A stretch of 41,194 nucleotides of DNA, taken from the NCBI GenBank assembly GCA_027450045.1, contig DAIDKM010000023.1, positions 1-41,194 of the forward strand, read 5' to 3'. The stretch comes from Paludibacter sp. (GTDB taxonomy: Bacteria; Bacteroidota; Bacteroidia; Bacteroidales; Paludibacteraceae). Below the pieces are notes generated by a model. It was not told the DNA's origin. It made no database searches and worked only from the letters and a program-made list of their open reading frames with translations. Below, piece after piece: positions 8,297-17,787 of this stretch. Position numbers and translations under genes: made by a program. How positions within the stretch are numbered: the stretch's first letter is position 1; every line of letters starts with the position of its first letter.

Positions 8297-9679
8297 ATGT
8301 TATTACGACATACAACAGCAAAAGAAGTTGACAGAAAAGCGCTCACGGTCAATCCTGCAAAAACCTGCCAACCGGTAGGCGCCATGTATGCAGCGCTTGG
8401 GTTGCATGGATGTTTACCTCATAGCCATGGTTCGCAAGGATGTTGCGCTTATCACAGAAGTGCGTTGACACGCCATTTCAAAGAACCCGTCGTGGCCTCC
8501 ACCAGTTCATTTTCCGAAGGTTCATCGGTGTTTGGTGGTTCGGCTAACTTACTGACAGCGATCGAAACCATTTTCACAGTCTACGAACCGGACGTGATTG
8601 CCGTGCATACCACTTGCCTTTCGGAAACCATCGGGGACGATTTGAATCAGATTGTTTCCAAGGCCAAAGAAGATGGAAAGATTCCCGATGGGAAACGGGT
8701 GATTTATTGCAATACGCCAAGCTATGTGGGTTCTCATATCACCGGCTATTCCAATCAGGTAGCTGCGTTTATCAAGTTCTTTTCCACCGCCACTCCTAAG
8801 AAAAGGAATGTGATCAATTTAATTGCCGGATGGATGGAACCGTCCGACATGAGAGAACTGAAACGTATTGCTAAGGTAATGGAAACCCGTACGATTCTTT
8901 TTCCTGACATGTCGGGTGTGATGGATAGTCCGCTGACCGGAAAATATGATATTTATCCCAAGGGTGGAACCACGGTGGATGAAATGATTGCTACCGGTGA
9001 CAGTAAGTTTTCCATCGGCATGGGAATGTATTGTACGCAGGATGCCTGCATCAAGCTTGAAAATAAATGCAAAGTGAAATTCGAGGTTATGGAGATTCCC
9101 ATTGGACTGAAAGCCACCGACCAGTTTATTATGTCGTTGAGTCGTCATGGAAATGTACCTGTTCCCGATTCCATTACTGACGAACGGGGTCGCTTGCTTG
9201 ACTTGATTGCCGATAACTCCAAATATTTTTATGACAAACGGGTGGCTCTTTTCGGAGATCCTGATACGTTGATTCCTTTGGTGGAGTTTTTGCTGACACT
9301 TGATATGAAACCGGTTTACATTGTAACGGGAACTCCCGGAAAACATTTTGACGAAGCAATGACCGAAATGTTAAAAGATAGGGTTCCTGAAGCTAAATTC
9401 AGGAGTGGAGAAGGAGCCGACCTGTTTCGTTTGCATCAATGGATCAAGCAAGAGGGCGTGGATCTGCTAATCGGGAATTCTTATGGTAAATATATTGCCC
9501 GTGACGAAAATGTTCCATTTGTGCGTTTTGGCTTTCCGGTTGTGGATCGTCCCGGGAGTAATTCATTTCCTCATGTTGGGTATGTTGGTGCAATTAACTG
9601 GGTGACGAAGTTATTAGATGTTATTTTAGATCATCAGGATCGTACTTGTGCTGAAGAAAAGGTAGAGTTAGTAATGTAA
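8297..9679 (+). CDS. nifK: Nitrogenase MoFe protein beta subunit NifK, short form
   Basis: The 460-residue subunit lacks the N-terminal extension of about 60 residues found in proteobacterial NifK (about 520 residues), as in Clostridium pasteurianum. P-cluster cysteines are Cys24 (AKTCQPVGAMYA), Cys49 in the GSQGCCAYHR motif (Cys50 adjacent) and Cys107 (TTCLSETIGDD). The C-terminal RFGFPVVDR and VGYVGAINW motifs are typical. It pairs with NifD to hold the P-cluster. Only 33 bp separate it from nifD, so the genes are co-transcribed. Confidence 0.98.
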   Translation: MLLRHTTAKEVDRKALTVNPAKTCQPVGAMYAALGLHGCLPHSHGSQGCCAYHRSALTRHFKEPVVASTSSFSEGSSVFGGSANLLTAIETIFTVYEPDVIAVHTTCLSETIGDDLNQIVSKAKEDGKIPDGKRVIYCNTPSYVGSHITGYSNQVAAFIKFFSTATPKKRNVINLIAGWMEPSDMRELKRIAKVMETRTILFPDMSGVMDSPLTGKYDIYPKGGTTVDEMIATGDSKFSIGMGMYCTQDACIKLENKCKVKFEVMEIPIGLKATDQFIMSLSRHGNVPVPDSITDERGRLLDLIADNSKYFYDKRVALFGDPDTLIPLVEFLLTLDMKPVYIVTGTPGKHFDEAMTEMLKDRVPEAKFRSGEGADLFRLHQWIKQEGVDLLIGNSYGKYIARDENVPFVRFGFPVVDRPGSNSFPHVGYVGAINWVTKLLDVILDHQDRTCAEEKVELVM

Positions 9680-9703
9680 CGTGCTTCGTCTTCATAAGTA
9701 GAT

Positions 9704-9741
9704 AATGTTATGATCGGTCAAAAGTGATCGATCATAACATT
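9704..9741 (+). promoter_or_regulatory. Perfect 13-bp hairpin between nifK and nifE
   Basis: AATGTTATGATCG (9704-9716) is perfectly complementary to CGATCATAACATT (9729-9741) with a 12-nt loop. No T-tract follows, so it is not a standard intrinsic terminator. It divides the structural genes (nifHDK) from the cofactor scaffold genes (nifEN), where an mRNA-stabilising or processing hairpin would set the higher level of nifHDK message. It could also bind a protein as DNA. No sigma-54 site lies between it and nifE. Confidence 0.65.
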
Positions 9742-9843
9742 TGAAAACCGAATGATTCATTGATTACTACAAGATTCATCCAAAACACGGGTAATTGATA
9801 AACGGATGTTGAGCTGTTATGAAACATTCATTACGAATAGATT

Positions 9844-11193
9844 ATGTCGGAATATTTACAAGATAGAGAAAAACAAATCGTGACCAAAGGGAAAGATGCT
9901 CACGATGTGGAAGGCGGAAAACCAAGTTTATCTGGTTCCGTCAGCCAACGGGCCTGTGTTTTTTGCGGCTCACGCGTGGTTCTCTATCCTATTGCCGATG
10001 CGGTGCATTTGGTGCATGGGCCTATTGGTTGCGCTTCCTACACATGGGACATTCGAGGTGCGCTTTCTTCGGGGCCGGAGTTGCATCGCAGCAGCTTTTC
10101 AACTGATTTGAGAGAGAAACATGTTGTTTTCGGAGGCGAAACCCAATTGTATCAGTCTTTAGTGGAGTTGATTGATAAATATCAACCCAAAGCAGCTTTT
10201 GTCTATTCAACTTGCATTGTCGGTGTGATTGGCGACGACGTTCAATCGGTTTGTAAACGGGTGGCGGAAGAAAAAAGTATTCCCGTCATTCCTGTTATGT
10301 CGGAAGGTTTTCAAGGTTCAAAGAAAGATGGGTACAAGATTGCTTGTGATGCTCTTGCGGCGTTAATCGGAACTGATGAGAGTTTAGATGTCTCATCCAT
10401 GAGCATTAATATTCTGGGCGATTTCAATTTGGCAGGCGAGCTGTGGATACTTGAAGAGTATTACAAAAAAATGGATATCCAGATACTTGCTCCAATTACG
10501 GGAGATGGACGGGTGAAAAATATTCAAAATGCACATCGTGCTGCATTAAACGTGGTACAATGTTCAGGATCGATGATGCACCTGGCCAAATATATGAAAG
10601 AGACATACGGAATTCCTTTTATTAAAGTCTCTTATTTTGGCATCGAAGATATGTCGGATGCGCTTTACGAAGTGGCGAAGTTTTTCAAAAACGAAGTGGT
10701 GATGGATAAAGCACGCGAGTTGGTAAAAGATCAATTAAAAAATCTTCTGCCGGCTTTAGAACCTTATAAAACTGCTTTGACAGGCAAAAAAGCGGCAATT
10801 TACGTGGGCGGAGCTTTCAAAGCTATTTCGTTGGTGAAAGCATTACGTCTTATAGGAGTGAAACCGGTCATTGTTGGCACTCAAACGGGAAATACAGACG
10901 ATTACAGATTATTAAAAACGATCTGTGATGATGGTTGTATTTTGGTGGATGATTCTAATCCGATTGAACTTTCGGAGTTTGTCAAACAAACAGGAGCCGA
11001 CCTGTTTATCGGAGGAGTAAAAGAGCGCCCGATTGCGTATAAACTTGGTATCGGCTTTTGCGACCATAATCACGAACGCAAGATGGCATTAGCCGGTTAC
11101 GAAGGAATGCTCAATTTTGCTAAAGAGGTTTATGAAACCGTTTCCAGTCCCGTGTGGCAATTTGTTCATCGTACGTCTTCAGAGAAAAATTAA
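9844..11193 (+). CDS. nifE: FeMo-cofactor scaffold protein NifE
   Basis: NifD-like protein of 449 residues with cluster cysteines Cys38 (RACVFCGS), Cys63 (GPIGCASY) and Cys124 (STCIVGVIGDD), plus the diagnostic NifE motif SEGFQGSKKDGYKIACDA. The cysteine matching the FeMo-cofactor ligand of NifD is kept in CSGSMMHLAKYM, as expected for a scaffold holding the precursor. With NifN it forms the alpha2-beta2 complex that accepts NifB-co and matures it to FeMo-co by adding Mo and homocitrate. It follows a 164-bp gap containing the 13-bp hairpin and precedes nifN by 22 bp. Confidence 0.96.
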   Translation: MSEYLQDREKQIVTKGKDAHDVEGGKPSLSGSVSQRACVFCGSRVVLYPIADAVHLVHGPIGCASYTWDIRGALSSGPELHRSSFSTDLREKHVVFGGETQLYQSLVELIDKYQPKAAFVYSTCIVGVIGDDVQSVCKRVAEEKSIPVIPVMSEGFQGSKKDGYKIACDALAALIGTDESLDVSSMSINILGDFNLAGELWILEEYYKKMDIQILAPITGDGRVKNIQNAHRAALNVVQCSGSMMHLAKYMKETYGIPFIKVSYFGIEDMSDALYEVAKFFKNEVVMDKARELVKDQLKNLLPALEPYKTALTGKKAAIYVGGAFKAISLVKALRLIGVKPVIVGTQTGNTDDYRLLKTICDDGCILVDDSNPIELSEFVKQTGADLFIGGVKERPIAYKLGIGFCDHNHERKMALAGYEGMLNFAKEVYETVSSPVWQFVHRTSSEKN

Positions 11194-11215
11194 TGGCTTT
11201 TAATCCAAAGATCTT

Positions 11216-12640
11216 ATGAACATTGCAGAATCACATATTGACAAAAATAACAACAAGACACATATTGCGTCGTGCAATGCCTGCAAGCAATGTGCACCTC
11301 TGGGCGCTTGTATCGCTTTCAAAGGCATTGAAGGCATGTTGCCGATGTTGCATGGTTCGCAAGGTTGCGCCACTTACATCCGTCGTTATCTGATAAGTCA
11401 TTTCCGTGAACCAATGGACATTGCTTCGTCAAATTTCAGTGAGGAAACCACTATTTTCGGAGGCAATAGAAATTTCAACGACGGAATCGATAATATCATC
11501 AGTCAATATCACCCTGCCGTGATTGCCATTGCAAGTACGTGCCTGAGTGAAACGATTGGCGAGGATGTGCAACGCCTGATTTACGAATACAAAGGCATGC
11601 ACGAAAATGAATCTGATTTGCCCGAAATGATTTTTGCTTCGACCCCCAGTTATCAGGGAACTCATTTGGAGGGATTTCATGAAGCGGTTTTCGCCGCGAT
11701 CAAAGCATTGTCCGAAAATGCCGGGTCAGTAGGTAATCATATCAATCTTTTTTGCAATATGATTTCGCCTGAAGATATCCGCCATTTAAAAGAAATTGTC
11801 GAAGATTTTGCTGTTCAATCAATGATTTTTCCTGATTATTCTGACACTTTAGACAGCACTTCGTGGGACAACTATCATCGTATTTCAGAAGGTGGAACAC
11901 CTGTTTCTTCATTGAGACGGAGTGGTTCGGCTTACGCTTCGGTGGAGTTGGGTTATATTCTTAATTCAGGTGGAATGAATGGCCGCATCAAAGAAAATGC
12001 CATAAAACAATCGGCTGGCGAATACCTGAAGGCTAAGTTTGCGGTGCCGTTAGTGCGTACCGGTCTTCCCATCGGTCTGCTCGAAACGGATAAGTTCTTT
12101 GATCATGTATCACGCATATCAGGTCAACCGACTCCGCAAAAATACAAACAACAACGTGGTCGCTTGATTGATCTTTATATCGATGGTCATAAGTATGTTT
12201 CGGGTAAGCGGGTTGTCATTTATGGAGAAGAAGATTTGGTGGTAGCTCTGGCAGCGTTTGCTGCTGAAATAGGTATCAAACCGATGCTTTGCGCTTCCGG
12301 TGGTGAAAGCGGGAAGTTACAGGAAACCTTGAAAATCGTTTTGGGCGATCTTTATCCGGGTGACATGATAGTGGGACAAGGATTTAGTTTCGATCAGATG
12401 GAAGAGTCTATGCGTGATTTGAACCCTGATTTGATGATTGGTAACAGTAAGGGTTATTACATCGCCCGAAAAATGGACATTCCTCTTATACGCACCGGAT
12501 TTCCCATCCATGACCGAATTGGAGCACAACATACACGAACATTAGGTTATGAAGGAACAACCATTCTCTTTGAACAGATTGTCAATGCGTTGTTAGAAGA
12601 TAAACAGCGGAAGTCGCCGATAGGCTATAAATACATGTAA
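11216..12640 (+). CDS. nifN: FeMo-cofactor scaffold protein NifN
   Basis: NifK-like protein of 474 residues. The N-terminal ACKQCAPLGACIAFKGIEGMLPMLHGSQGCATY motif and STCLSETIGED correspond to the cluster-binding region. The C-terminal half includes GNSKGYYIARKMDIPLIRTGFPIHDR, typical of the NifK/NifN fold. It partners NifE in FeMo-cofactor assembly. It ends without a NifB domain, so this is not the NifN-B fusion seen in some clostridia; nifB follows separately. Confidence 0.95.
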   Translation: MNIAESHIDKNNNKTHIASCNACKQCAPLGACIAFKGIEGMLPMLHGSQGCATYIRRYLISHFREPMDIASSNFSEETTIFGGNRNFNDGIDNIISQYHPAVIAIASTCLSETIGEDVQRLIYEYKGMHENESDLPEMIFASTPSYQGTHLEGFHEAVFAAIKALSENAGSVGNHINLFCNMISPEDIRHLKEIVEDFAVQSMIFPDYSDTLDSTSWDNYHRISEGGTPVSSLRRSGSAYASVELGYILNSGGMNGRIKENAIKQSAGEYLKAKFAVPLVRTGLPIGLLETDKFFDHVSRISGQPTPQKYKQQRGRLIDLYIDGHKYVSGKRVVIYGEEDLVVALAAFAAEIGIKPMLCASGGESGKLQETLKIVLGDLYPGDMIVGQGFSFDQMEESMRDLNPDLMIGNSKGYYIARKMDIPLIRTGFPIHDRIGAQHTRTLGYEGTTILFEQIVNALLEDKQRKSPIGYKYM

Positions 12641-12756
12641 TACTAATTAATAGGAGACTAAACGAATGAAACGAGCATTAAATCAGGCTTAAATCAAAGA
12701 CCATGATGATTTGCGAGTTCCATATGACTATAGTGTAAAAAATAAAACAAACACAT
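12641..12756 (+). other. nifN-nifB spacer with an 8-codon ORF behind a good ribosome site
   Basis: TAGGAGAC (12651-12658) precedes an ATG at 12666 that opens MKRALNQA-stop (12666-12692). The GGAG is one of the best ribosome sites in the window, yet it serves only this 8-codon frame; nifB starts 64 bp later with an AT-rich leader. It resembles the MKRA-stop at 8264-8278. Function unknown; a translational leader or a remnant of an older gene start are both possible. Confidence 0.35.
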
Positions 12757-14019
12757 ATGAAAGATATAAGCCTGCATCCGTGTTTCAATGTGGAAGCAAA
12801 ACACACGCAAGCGCGTGTTCATCTTCCGATTGCGCCTAAGTGCAATATTCAATGCAACTATTGCAACCGCAAGTATGATTGTTCAAACGAAAGTCGTCCC
12901 GGGGTAACCAGTGCGGTGTTGTCGCCTATGCAAAGCGTTCACTATCTAAAGGCTTTGTCTGAAAAGATGGACAATATCAGCGTGGTGGGCATTGCCGGCC
13001 CTGGCGATCCTTTTGCTAATCCGGTTGAAACTATTACAACACTTGAAATTTTGAAAAATGAATTTCCTGACATGTTGTTTTGCCTTTCGACAAACGGTTT
13101 GGATTTGGAGCCTTATATCGACCGCATTGCAGAGCTGGGGGTTACTCATGTTACGTTAACCATCAATTCGCTGAATGTGGAAACATTGGCTAAAATCTAT
13201 AAATGGGTTCGGTTTAATCGGCGCGTCTATCGTGGGAAGGAAGGCGCGTCGATTTTACTCGAACAACAACTATCCTGTATTCCCAAATTAAAAGCTAAAG
13301 GTATAACAGTGAAAATTAACACTGTAGTTTGTCCCGGTATCAATGATGCTGAAATTGAACAGTTGGCACAAAAAGTGGCGGAGTTAGGAGCTGATACCAT
13401 GAACTGTTTGCCCTTGTATCCAACTGAAGAGACTGCTTTTGAATCGTTGGAGGAACCATCCAAAGGGGCAATGAAGGATATAAAAGCCAAGATTGGTCAC
13501 TACATAAAACCGATGGCCCATTGTGCCCGTTGTCGTGCTGATGCTGCCGGTTTATTGGGCAAAGACAGTGATGAAGCGATGAATATGATTGGTCAGTTTT
13601 CTTCGATGGTTATTAATCGTGGAGAAAGCAGAACGCGGGTGGGGGTGGCAACACAAGAAGGATTGCTGGTAAACCTGCATTTGGGAGAAGCTACCAAACT
13701 CTATATTTTTGAACAATCGCACAATGGATATCATTTTATTGAAACGCGTAATACCCCGGCAGAAGGTGGTGGCTCTGAACGATGGAAAACCCTGGCCAAA
13801 AATACGTTGGTTGATTGCCAAGCTGTCTTAGTCGGAGGAATAGGAGAAACCCCCATGAAAATATTGCAGGAAAATGGTATTAAAGTTATTCAAATGAGTG
13901 GGTTGATCGATGCCGGTCTGGATGCGGTCTATTTGAATATTCCATTAAAGACCCTTTGCAAAAGTGAATTTCAGGGTTGTGGTACTTCATGCCGTGGTAA
14001 TAGCATGGGATGTGGTTGA
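12757..14019 (+). CDS. nifB: FeMo-cofactor biosynthesis radical SAM protein NifB with C-terminal NifX-like domain
   Basis: The 420-residue protein has the radical SAM CX3CX2C cluster at Cys29, Cys33 and Cys36 (CNIQCNYC), the NifB-specific RKYDCSNESRPGV, and a GPGDPFANP SAM-binding region. From about residue 290 a NifX/NifY-like domain follows (RVGVATQEGLLVN...HLGEA...), which can bind NifB-co. The C-terminus is cysteine-rich (CGTSCRGNSMGCG). It makes NifB-co, the 8Fe core with central carbide, from two [4Fe-4S] clusters. No separate nifX is present; the fused domain may replace it. Confidence 0.97.
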   Translation: MKDISLHPCFNVEAKHTQARVHLPIAPKCNIQCNYCNRKYDCSNESRPGVTSAVLSPMQSVHYLKALSEKMDNISVVGIAGPGDPFANPVETITTLEILKNEFPDMLFCLSTNGLDLEPYIDRIAELGVTHVTLTINSLNVETLAKIYKWVRFNRRVYRGKEGASILLEQQLSCIPKLKAKGITVKINTVVCPGINDAEIEQLAQKVAELGADTMNCLPLYPTEETAFESLEEPSKGAMKDIKAKIGHYIKPMAHCARCRADAAGLLGKDSDEAMNMIGQFSSMVINRGESRTRVGVATQEGLLVNLHLGEATKLYIFEQSHNGYHFIETRNTPAEGGGSERWKTLAKNTLVDCQAVLVGGIGETPMKILQENGIKVIQMSGLIDAGLDAVYLNIPLKTLCKSEFQGCGTSCRGNSMGCG

Positions 14020-14070
14020 GGCGAAATGTGTTTTATTCCAATATAATATTTCATTGATAAAATTGCTGAC

Positions 14071-14373
14071 ATGAAAAAACCGGATTATATGATTTTAGTT
14101 TGCAACTCGTATCGGGTTGCCGGCGATGCCCAAGGGTATTGCAACAAACAAGGTGCCACCTCGTTCTTGCAACTGATTAGCGAGGGTTGTTCTGATAGAG
14201 GCTTGGATGCAGTTGTAACCACTACGGCTTGTTTAAGCGTATGCAGTCAGGGCCCTGTCATGGTGATTCAGCCTAACAATTACTGGTACGGCGGTGTTAC
14301 CGAAGATAAGTTGGAAGAAATTTTGGATGCTTTGGAACAAGGCAACGCAATCGAAGAGTATTTGATTGCCTGA
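14071..14373 (+). CDS. Thioredoxin-fold [2Fe-2S] ferredoxin, nif-associated
   Basis: This 100-residue protein matches the thioredoxin-like [2Fe-2S] ferredoxin family (Clostridium pasteurianum and Aquifex type). Ligand cysteines are Cys11, Cys24, Cys54 and Cys58, with the usual first pair about 13 apart and a CLSVC second pair, followed by GPVMVIQPNNYWYGGV. Family members in nif clusters are thought to interact with nitrogenase or its assembly apparatus. It lies between nifB and nifV (51 bp and 66 bp gaps), so it is most likely a nif-operon electron carrier or cluster-assembly helper. It is not a classical 2[4Fe-4S] electron donor. Confidence 0.9.
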   Translation: MKKPDYMILVCNSYRVAGDAQGYCNKQGATSFLQLISEGCSDRGLDAVVTTTACLSVCSQGPVMVIQPNNYWYGGVTEDKLEEILDALEQGNAIEEYLIA

Positions 14374-14439
14374 TTATTTAGAAGCAAGAGCGTGTTTATA
14401 AGTGGCGGTGAATAAAATCCGGAAGGATGATTATCTAAA

Positions 14440-15588
14440 ATGGGTGTTATGAATTCATCAATATCAACATCACCTCCGCGTCTGATTGATTCTACTTTAC
14501 GCGATGGCGAGCAAGCCCCCGGTGTTTCTTTTTCGCGAAAGGAAAAGTTGAAGCTGGCGCATTTACTCGATGTGGCGGGAGTGGATGAAATAGAAGCGGG
14601 AACGCCGGCAATGGGCACTGAAGAGATTGCGACTATTCGTGCCATTTCGCGTGCTAACCTTGATTGCCGTATTTCGGTTTGGAGCAGGGCATTAAAGAAT
14701 GATATCGAAATGGCAGCTCGTACTGAGGCGCAGGGTATTCATATTGCTTTCCCTATTTCCGATATTCAATTGAGAACCATCAATAAAGATTGGATATGGG
14801 TATGTGATGCGTTACCTGAATTGGTGGAATATGCACGTTGCTATTTTCCGTTTGTGAGCGTCGGGGCGCAAGATGCAAGTCGTACAAAGCATGAACGGTT
14901 ATATCAATATTTGTCCTTGATTCAACAGGCTGATATCTCTCGCGTGCGCATTGCCGACACCGTCGGGTTGTTTACTCCTGTTTCTTTATATCATTTAGTC
15001 AGTCAGATGAAGGTTGATTTTCCTTCTATTGAACTTGATTTTCATGGTCATAACGATTTGGGAATGGCAACGGCAAATGCAATCACGGCATGGCAAGCGG
15101 GCGCTGAACATGTGAGTGTAACGGTCAATGGACTTGGAGAACGTGCAGGAAACTCTCCGCTCGAAGAGGTGGTAATGAGTTTACAATCAATTTTCCATGT
15201 GAATCACTTTAAGACGCAAAACCTTAGTCAATTATGCAGCTATGTTGCGGAAATTTCCCGACGTCCTATTCCTGCGAATAACCCGATTACGGGAAGTTTT
15301 GTTTTTAGCCACGAGTCAGGCATTCATGCAAAAGGGACGTTGATTAATCCTACCGCTTTTCAACCTTTCGACGGACAAATGGTGGGACGAGAAGCAGCTT
15401 GTAATGTTTTTGGTAAACATTCGGGCAGGGCGGCTATCATTCATTTTTTTAACCAGCGAAATATATTTCCCACAGAAGATGATATTGCATTCATTGTGAG
15501 AAAAGTGCAAGCTCTTTCAATTCAACATAAGCGAATAATCTCAACGTCAGAAATGTTGACTGTGTATAATGAATTATGTCATAGATAA
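14440..15588 (+). CDS. nifV: Homocitrate synthase NifV
   Basis: The 382-residue enzyme belongs to the DRE-TIM (isopropylmalate/homocitrate synthase) family: STLRDGEQAPGV at the N-terminus with catalytic Arg and metal-binding Asp, and metal-binding His202 and His204 in HGHNDLGMA. NGLGERAGN and SGIHAKG also fit. It condenses acetyl-CoA and 2-oxoglutarate to homocitrate, the organic ligand of FeMo-co. The length of about 380 lacks the C-terminal LeuA regulatory domain, as in NifV. An in-frame ATG at 14449 is an alternative start. Context in the nif operon makes NifV much more likely than a lysine-pathway homocitrate synthase. Confidence 0.94.
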   Translation: MGVMNSSISTSPPRLIDSTLRDGEQAPGVSFSRKEKLKLAHLLDVAGVDEIEAGTPAMGTEEIATIRAISRANLDCRISVWSRALKNDIEMAARTEAQGIHIAFPISDIQLRTINKDWIWVCDALPELVEYARCYFPFVSVGAQDASRTKHERLYQYLSLIQQADISRVRIADTVGLFTPVSLYHLVSQMKVDFPSIELDFHGHNDLGMATANAITAWQAGAEHVSVTVNGLGERAGNSPLEEVVMSLQSIFHVNHFKTQNLSQLCSYVAEISRRPIPANNPITGSFVFSHESGIHAKGTLINPTAFQPFDGQMVGREAACNVFGKHSGRAAIIHFFNQRNIFPTEDDIAFIVRKVQALSIQHKRIISTSEMLTVYNELCHR

Positions 15589-15690
15589 CTTCTTGGTTTT
15601 TTTGAAATGTCCTTTTGATATGTATAAAATCAATTTTGCATTATTATGTAATCTGTAATGGTTTTTTCGTTTACAATATGATAGAAATCG

Positions 15691-15698
15691 TATCTTTG
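15691..15698 (+). promoter_or_regulatory. Bacteroidota -7 element before nifA
   Basis: TATCTTTG matches TAnnTTTG of the Bacteroidota housekeeping sigma factor, with a T-rich -33 region (15662-15667) at suitable distance. Transcription would start near 15703. This argues that nifA has a housekeeping promoter rather than a sigma-54 one, and that its start is the ATG at 15735. Confidence 0.65.
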
Positions 15699-15734
15699 CA
15701 TAGTGTTTTGTCTATTTCAAAAAACAATAGAATT

Positions 15735-17300
15735 ATGTATTGTGAAAAAATGAGAAGAGATTGCTTTGCTGAGATCGATTTGACGTTTTTGTTCGATGTC
15801 AGTAACATCATTACCAACAGTCATGATATTCATAAAGACCTGGAGTCTGTGTTGGCAAAACTATGTGAATTCCTTTCTGCTCAGCATAGTATGATCACCA
15901 TTCTGAATCGTAACTTCTCTACTATATTGATTGGAGCTGCATACGGACTGACGGAAGAAGAAAAAAACCGGGGAGTGTATCAAATTGGGGAAGGCATTGT
16001 CGGGAAAGTGGTGCGGACCAAAAAAGCGATGATCATTCCTGATATTTCAACGAATGATATTTTCTTGAATAAGATGGGCGTAGTTACGGATACTCCTTAT
16101 AAAACGGCTTTTCTTTGTGTTCCTATTATCTCCAATGACCAGATCAGAGGTACGTTGAGCATTCATAAACGACATCGTGGCAATGTGGATTTCTCATCGG
16201 AGTTGAAATTTATGAATGTTGTCGGGTTACTGATTGCCCGCAACGTGGCAATGCGACAAAAACAGATAGAAGAACTCGAAGAGTTGAGGGAGGAGAACAG
16301 ACGCTTGAAAGGCGCATCGCCCGTTAAACCCGATAATATTGAAGGAAACTCTTCCTTAATGCGCGATTTGTACGAACTTATTCATAAAGTGGCGCCAACC
16401 AACACAACGGTAATGATTCGCGGTGAAAGCGGTGTGGGCAAGGAGTTGATTGCGGAAGCCATTCACAAAGCCAGTTCACGTGCCAAAGGCCCTTTTATCA
16501 AAGTAAATTGTTCTGCTTTGCCTGAGACATTGATCGAGAGCGAATTGTTTGGTCATGAGAAAGGCTCGTTTACCGGAGCAAATGACCAACATGTGGGGCG
16601 ATTCGAAATGGCTAACGGGGGTACTATTTTTTTGGATGAAATAGGAGACGTGCCGCTTTCCATTCAGGTGAAACTACTTCGTGCGCTTCAACAACGTCAA
16701 TTTGAACGGGTGGGAGGGACAAAAACCATCAGTGTCAATGTTCGTGTTATTACCGCCACCAACCGGAATTTGGAAGAGATGATAAAACAAAACTCGTTTC
16801 GCGAAGACTTTTATTATCGTATCAATGTTTTTCCGATCTATGTGCCTTCTCTCCGCGAACGAAGGGCAGATATACCTATTCTGGTTGATCATTTTATTGA
16901 TAAACTAAACAAAGTCAATGGCACATCGGTGAAACGCATCACCAGCGGTGCACTTGATTTATTGATGATATATCATTGGCCCGGCAATATCCGCGAGCTT
17001 GAAAACGTGATTGAACGCTCGATGGTATTGAGTAGCGACAACGTGATTCGTTCCTACCATTTGCCACCCACTTTGCAGTCGGCCTCTTCTTCAGGCACCA
17101 ATAGCAAGGGATCGCTTAATATTGTGATGGAGAAAGTTGAAAAGCAGATGATTATTGACACGTTGATTTCTACCAGAGGAAATAGTGCAAAAGCAGCCAG
17201 CCTTTTGGGAATCACAGAACGAATCATCGGGCTGAGAATACAGAAATACGATATAGATGTGCAAAAATACAAGCATCTTTCGAATGATGACAACAGTTGA
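15735..17300 (+). CDS. nifA: NifA-type sigma-54-dependent transcriptional activator
   Basis: From ATG 15735 the protein has 521 residues. It has an N-terminal GAF domain (about 20-170), then a short coiled linker ([19 protein letters not shown]). The AAA+ domain carries Walker A GESGVGKE at about 230, the sigma-54 contact loop GSFTGA at 277-282 and Walker [13 protein letters not shown] Fis-type helix-turn-helix ([12 protein letters not shown]) lies near the C-terminus. This is the NifA layout; the linker lacks the cysteine pair of oxygen-sensitive rhizobial NifA. The frame is open to 15615, but the -7 element at 15691 makes that start unlikely. It should activate the promoters at 4711 and 591. 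Confidence 0.92.
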   Translation: MYCEKMRRDCFAEIDLTFLFDVSNIITNSHDIHKDLESVLAKLCEFLSAQHSMITILNRNFSTILIGAAYGLTEEEKNRGVYQIGEGIVGKVVRTKKAMIIPDISTNDIFLNKMGVVTDTPYKTAFLCVPIISNDQIRGTLSIHKRHRGNVDFSSELKFMNVVGLLIARNVAMRQKQIEELEELREENRRLKGASPVKPDNIEGNSSLMRDLYELIHKVAPTNTTVMIRGESGVGKELIAEAIHKASSRAKGPFIKVNCSALPETLIESELFGHEKGSFTGANDQHVGRFEMANGGTIFLDEIGDVPLSIQVKLLRALQQRQFERVGGTKTISVNVRVITATNRNLEEMIKQNSFREDFYYRINVFPIYVPSLRERRADIPILVDHFIDKLNKVNGTSVKRITSGALDLLMIYHWPGNIRELENVIERSMVLSSDNVIRSYHLPPTLQSASSSGTNSKGSLNIVMEKVEKQMIIDTLISTRGNSAKAASLLGITERIIGLRIQKYDIDVQKYKHLSNDDNS

Positions 17301-17763
17301 ATTTGATATTGTAGAGTGTGATTTTTGTGACCACAACCATCTTTTGGCCATCGGCTATCTGCTTAATGCTTATATTTCCGACGATATGGGTGGCGGAACG
17401 TCTCTTACGGAGTTGCAACAACTTCGGGTTGTAAATCGTTTAGACAATCATCCGATGGCTGTTGTGTTGTTGGCGTTATCTGACAGGCAGCCAATCGGAA
17501 TGTTAATTGGTTTCGAGAATTTCTCTACCTTCACCGTGAAGCCGATGATCAACATACACGATCTGATTGTGTTACCGGCTTTTCGTAAAAGAGGAGCAGG
17601 CCGGTTGTTGATGGAAAAAGTGATTGATATTGCGCGTCAACGGGGTTGCAGTCGTGTTACATTAGAAGTTCGTCATGACAATGTTTCTGCACAATCCCTT
17701 TATGCCGGTCTTGGCTTTCAGGAAGCTGATCCTCCCATGCTTTATTGGCGGAAAAACTTATAA
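17284..17763 (+). CDS. GNAT-family N-acetyltransferase
   Basis: The 159-residue protein has the GNAT acetyl-CoA-binding motif A in [22 protein letters not shown] (R-K-R-G-A-G-R), followed by [21 protein letters not shown], the usual C-terminal part of the fold. Start at ATG 17284 (or adjacent 17287) overlaps the end of nifA by 17 bp, so it is probably translated from the nifA message. The substrate cannot be told from sequence. Position suggests a link to nif expression or activity but this is only context. Confidence 0.87.
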   Translation: MMTTVEFDIVECDFCDHNHLLAIGYLLNAYISDDMGGGTSLTELQQLRVVNRLDNHPMAVVLLALSDRQPIGMLIGFENFSTFTVKPMINIHDLIVLPAFRKRGAGRLLMEKVIDIARQRGCSRVTLEVRHDNVSAQSLYAGLGFQEADPPMLYWRKNL

Positions 17764-17787
17764 TACACCTTTAATAATAGATTGCTT

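Noticed and set aside
9704-9741. Intrinsic terminator after nifK
   Set aside because: The stem is strong but AT-rich and no T-tract follows, so termination is not supported; kept as a hairpin of unknown role.
11216-14019. NifN-NifB fusion
   Set aside because: nifN ends with its own stop at 12640 and nifB starts at 12757; the two are separate genes.
15589-15734. Sigma-54 promoter before nifA
   Set aside because: No GG/GC pair at -24/-12 spacing is present; a TAnnTTTG housekeeping element fits better.
15615-15734. Longer NifA with 40 extra N-terminal residues
   Set aside because: The extra part overlaps the predicted promoter and has no similarity to the GAF-domain start.
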